From the NCBI GenBank assembly GCA_020002185.1, contig CM034539.1, forward strand, positions 1,296,355 through 1,360,354: a stretch of 64,000 nt of DNA, read 5' to 3'. The notes under the pieces are model-generated. The model saw only the letters and a program-made list of their open reading frames with translations, ran no database searches and was not told where the DNA came from. The translations under genes were made by a program, and so were the position numbers. Below are positions 60,348 to 64,000 of this stretch, one piece after another. Positions within the stretch are counted from its first letter, which is position 1, and each line of letters opens with the position of its first letter. The DNA is from Paraescarpia echinospica (lineage: Eukaryota > Annelida > Polychaeta > Sabellida > Siboglinidae).

Positions 60348-60461
60348 GAGTATGCGGACGACTTCTACAAGATGTTCAACAACCACCCGTTCAACTCTAT
60401 AGAGCCTGACGTGTGTCACCTGGTCTATGTGGCTCGAGTGGAGACAGTCAAGGAACAAGAG
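60348..60461 (+). CDS. BRAP: BRAP exon 5, end of BRAP2 domain
   Basis: A 114-bp exon, phase 0 at both ends. It encodes EYADDFYKMFNNHPFNSIEP, then DVCHLVYVARVETVKEQE before GTAAGA. Human BRAP has FNSIE.DVC.LVYVERAEV at this place. The next exons, for the RING finger, the UBP-type zinc finger and the C-terminal coiled coil, are beyond the window. Confidence 0.93.
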
Positions 60462-60700
60462 GTAAGATTACCTCATCTCCAGTCAGTCCTACCCGTGGCT
60501 GGGCAGTGGCCCGCCACAGCAAACTAGGTAATAAGTGACACAGGCCTATCCTGCTATGACCAAAACATAGCTGTCTAAGTCAGACCCATAAATTTTGTGA
60601 CTTGCAGAAATACTTACCTTATAATTTAATTTTTCAATGTCCAGTTTTTTCCTCGACAATCCAAAACTACTAAATATATGCATTTACAAAAACACATTAA

Positions 60701-63567
60701 AAACAATAGACAGTATAATAAACAACAGACAGTATAATAAACAATAGATAGTGTAATAAACAATAGACAGTATAATAAACAATAGACACTATAATAAACA
60801 ATAGACACTATAATAAACAATAGACACTATAATAAACAATAGACAGTGTAATAAACAACAGACAGTATAATAAACAACAGACAGTATAATAAACAACAGA
60901 CAGTATAATAAACAACAGACAGTTTAATAAACAATAGATAGTATAATAAACAACAGACGGTATAATAAACAATAGACAGTATAATAAACAATATACAGTT
61001 TAATAAACAATAGACAGTATAATAAACAATATACAGTATAATAAACAATATACAGTTTAATAAACAATAGACAGTATAATAAACAATAGACAGCATAATA
61101 AACAGTAGACAGTATAATAAACAATATACAGTATAATAAACAATAGACAGTATAATAAACAATAGACAGTGTAATAAACAATAGACAGTGTAATAAACAA
61201 TAGACAGTATAATAAACAATAGACAGTATAATAAACAATAGACACTATAATAAACAACAGACAGTGTAATAAACAACAGACTGTATAATAAACAATAGAC
61301 AGTTTAATCAACAATAGATAGTATAATAAACAACAGACAGTATAATAAACAATATACAGTATAATAAACAATATACAGTATAATAAACAATATACAGTTT
61401 AATAAACAATAGACTATAATAAACAATAGACAGCATAATAAACAATATACAGTATAATAAACAATAAGCAGTTTAATAAACAATAGACAGTGTAATAAAC
61501 AACAGACAGTGTAAAAAACAACAGACTATAATAAACAATAGACAGTTTAATCAACAATAGATAGTATAATAAACAACAGACAGTATAATAAACAATATAC
61601 AGTATAATAAACAATAGACAGTATAATAAACAATATACAGTTTAATAAACAATAGACAGTATAATAAACAATAGACAGTATAATAAACAATAGACAGCAT
61701 AATAAACAATAGGCAGTTTAATAAACAATAGACACTATAATAAACAACAGACAGTGTAATAAACAACAGACTGTATAATAAACAATAGACAGTTTAATCA
61801 ACAATAGATAGTATAATAAACAACAGACAGTATAATAAACAATATACAGTATAATAAACAATAGACAGTATAATAAACAATATACAGTTTAATAAACAAT
61901 AGACAGTATAATAAACAATATACAGTATAATAAACAATAGACAGTATAATAAACAATATACAGTTTAATAAACAATAGACAGTATAATAAACAATATACA
62001 GTATAATAAACAATAGACAGTATAATAAACAATATACAGTTTAATAAACAATAGACAGTATAACAAACAATATACAGTATAATAAACAATATACAGTATA
62101 ATAAACAACAGACAGTATAATAAACAATAGGCAGTATAATAAACAATATACAGTATAATAAACAACAGACAGCATAATAAACAATAGACAGTATAATAAA
62201 CAATAGACACTATAATAAACAATAGGCAGTATAATAAACAATATACAGTATAATAAACAATAGACAGTATAATCAACAATAGACAGTATAATAAACAATA
62301 GGCAGTATAATAAACAGTAGACTGTTTAATAAACAATAGACAGTTTAATAAACAATAGACAGTATAATAAACAACAGACAGTTTAATAAACAATAGACAG
62401 TATAATAAACAACAGACAGTTTAATAAACAATAGACAGTATAATAAACAATAGACAGTTTAATAAACAATAGACAGTATAATAAACAACAGACAGTTTAA
62501 TAAACAATACACAGTATAATAAACAACACAGTTTAATAAACAATAGAAAGTATAATAAACAATATACACTATAATAAACAATAGTTTAATAAACAATAGA
62601 CAGTATAATAAACAATAGACAGTTTAATAAACAACAGACAGTATAATAAACAGACAGTTTAATCAACAATAGACAGTTTAATCAACAATAGACAGTTTAA
62701 TCAACAATAGACAGTATAATAAACAATATACAGTATAATAAATAACAGACAGTTTAATAAACTATAGACAATATAATAAACAACAGACACTATAATAAAC
62801 AATAGACAGTGTAATAAACAATAGACAGTTTAATCAACAACAGACAGTATAATAAACAATAGACAGTGTAATAAACAGTAGACACTGTAATAAACAATAG
62901 ACAGTGTAATAAACAATAGACAGTTTAATCAACAATAGACAGTATAATAAACAATAGACACTATAATAAACAATAGTTTAATAAACAATAGACAGTATAA
63001 TAAACAATAGACACTATAATAAACAATAGACAGTGTAATAAACAACAGACAGTATAATAAACAATAGACAGTTTAATCAACAATAGACAGTTTAATCAAC
63101 AATAGACAGTATAATAAACAATATACAGTGTAATAAACAACAGACACTTTAATAAACTATAGACAATATAATAAACAATAGACAGTGTAATAAACAATAG
63201 ACAGTTTAATCAACAACAGACAGTATAATAAACAATAGACAGTGTAATAAACAGTAGACACTGTAATAAACAATAGACAGTGTAATAAACAATAGACAGT
63301 TTAATCAACAATAGACAGTATAATAAACAATAGACAGTGTAATAAACAGTAGACACTGTAATAAACAGTAGACAGTATAATAAACAATAGACAGTTTAAT
63401 CAACAATAGACAGTGTAATAAACAGTAGACACTGTAATAAACAGTAGACAGTATAATAAACACTAGACAGTTTAATGAACAATAGACTATAATAAACAAT
63501 AGACAGTGTAATAAACAGTAGACAGTATAATAAACAATAGACAGTTTAATCAACAATAGACAGTATG
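60701..63567. repeat. 19-bp minisatellite, about 150 copies
   Basis: Units of ACAGTATAATAAACAATAG with frequent variants: GTATAAT/GTTTAAT/GTGTAAT, CAATAG/CAACAG, ACAG/ACAC, TAAACA/TCAACA. AT-rich. On the minus strand it gives many overlapping frames of the LSIVYYTVYCLL type, because the unit read in that direction seldom contains a stop. These are not genes. Confidence 0.96.
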
Positions 63568-63875
63568 ATTCAAAATACCAACTTTATAAATCCTAAGTAA
63601 TATTCAGTTCAAATTCTGTTTCAACACAGTGTTATTTGTACTTAAAAACTTGATGTGTGCACAATCATATTCAATCAGATATGATTTAAAAATTAACTAT
63701 TGTTCATCAGCTCCAGTTCCAGAATGGAATTGTCCCTATGCTTGTTACATAATGTAAACTCTATTATCTTTTCTCACTATTTAACTGGCCAAATGTGCTT
63801 TATGGGTGCATAGTTTTCTCCCAATAATTTGAATGTCATTTGAATATTAAAACTGGAACATGTTTACATTGCACG

Positions 63876-63986
63876 TTTCCCAGAGCAGTTGAGATAGTGT
63901 TTGATTGGACAGGTCTGCGAGTAAGTGAAGTGTGACTTTGAGTGGTCCTACTGACTGGATATTGCGCAATATAAAAACTTTCCTTT
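63876..63986 (+). mobile_element. SINE 3' fragment
   Basis: TTTCCCAGAGCAGTTGAGAT, TTTGATTGGACAGGTCTGCG and ACTGACTGGATATTGCGCAA, then TATAAAAACTTTCC match the 3' half of the SINE at 55931-56283. The tRNA-like head is absent, so it is a 5'-truncated or partly deleted copy. It lies in BRAP intron 5. Confidence 0.7.
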
Positions 63987-64000
63987 TTTATGTTGATATT

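Larger units (their letters stand above)
60462..64000 (+). other. BRAP: BRAP intron 5 (continues past the window)
   Basis: Starts with a GTAAGA donor. It holds a 19-bp minisatellite and a SINE tail. The RING exon expected next in BRAP was not found before position 64000. Confidence 0.8.

Noticed and set aside
58837..60458. Open frames of 400 to 537 codons over the 30-bp array
   Set aside because: They are repeat translations inside BRAP intron 4. The unit length is divisible by three, which explains the openness.
60626..63556. Many minus-strand frames of the YCLLYCLLFI type resembling membrane proteins
   Set aside because: They are low-complexity readings of the AT-rich 19-bp repeat in BRAP intron 5; hydrophobicity follows from base composition.

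Overview
The window is invertebrate metazoan nuclear DNA. Two conserved genes with GT-AG introns lie on the + strand, and the rest is mostly non-LTR retrotransposon remains, tRNA-derived SINE sequence and very large tandem repeats. The retrotransposon type (2A-like peptide, PHD finger, APE-type endonuclease and reverse transcriptase) is reported from molluscs, amphioxus, sea urchins and cnidarians. A mollusc or other marine invertebrate is my best guess; the sequence does not settle it. Nothing looks prokaryotic.

Gene 1 is SGF29, the tandem-Tudor reader of H3K4me2/3 in the SAGA and ATAC complexes. Its 5' exons lie before the window. Four exons are visible: 1802-1987, 2542-2635, 7925-7993 and 8262-8378 (stop). 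The last two sit inside a large tandem duplication. Unit 1 is 3010-10822 and unit 2 is 10823-17426; unit 3 starts at 17427 and runs into an assembly gap of exactly 1000 N (23088-24087). Each unit carries a reverse-transcriptase C-terminal fragment followed at once by a 67-bp minisatellite. Units 1 and 2 also carry a full copy of the two terminal SGF29 exons (second copy 14529-14597 and 14866-14982), with no change in the coding sequence.

Between the genes, 24088-45664 is about 21.6 kb of a 109-bp satellite (about 198 monomers). It has multi-monomer higher-order structure and several short patches of scrambled monomers that look like consensus errors.

Gene 2 is BRAP (BRCA1-associated protein, also called IMP). 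Exon 1 is 47781-47856, exon 2 57144-57633, exon 3 57950-58060, exon 4 58647-58725 and exon 5 60348-60461; the RING, UBP zinc finger and coiled coil lie beyond the window. All splice phases agree. Intron 1 (9.3 kb) holds a layered retrotransposon nest. An old 5'-truncated LINE (47941-48353, resuming 52972-55305) was hit by a 113-bp 3' fragment of its own family (48203-48315) and, separately, by a 4.6-kb 2A/PHD/EN/RT LINE (48354-52971). Target-site duplications are visible for both insertions. In the old LINE, a 69-bp piece of the reverse-transcriptase gene has been amplified into 21 near-identical in-frame copies (53214-54662). A tRNA-derived SINE follows at 55931-56283. Intron 4 holds a 30-bp minisatellite and intron 5 a 19-bp one.

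The recurring theme is tandem repeats seeded by transposons. The 38-bp array at the left edge is an amplified piece of the SINE tail, the 69-bp array is an amplified piece of a LINE coding region, and the 67-bp arrays start within bases of a LINE stop codon. I see no new protein-coding system. Most long open frames in the window are by-products of tandem repeats.
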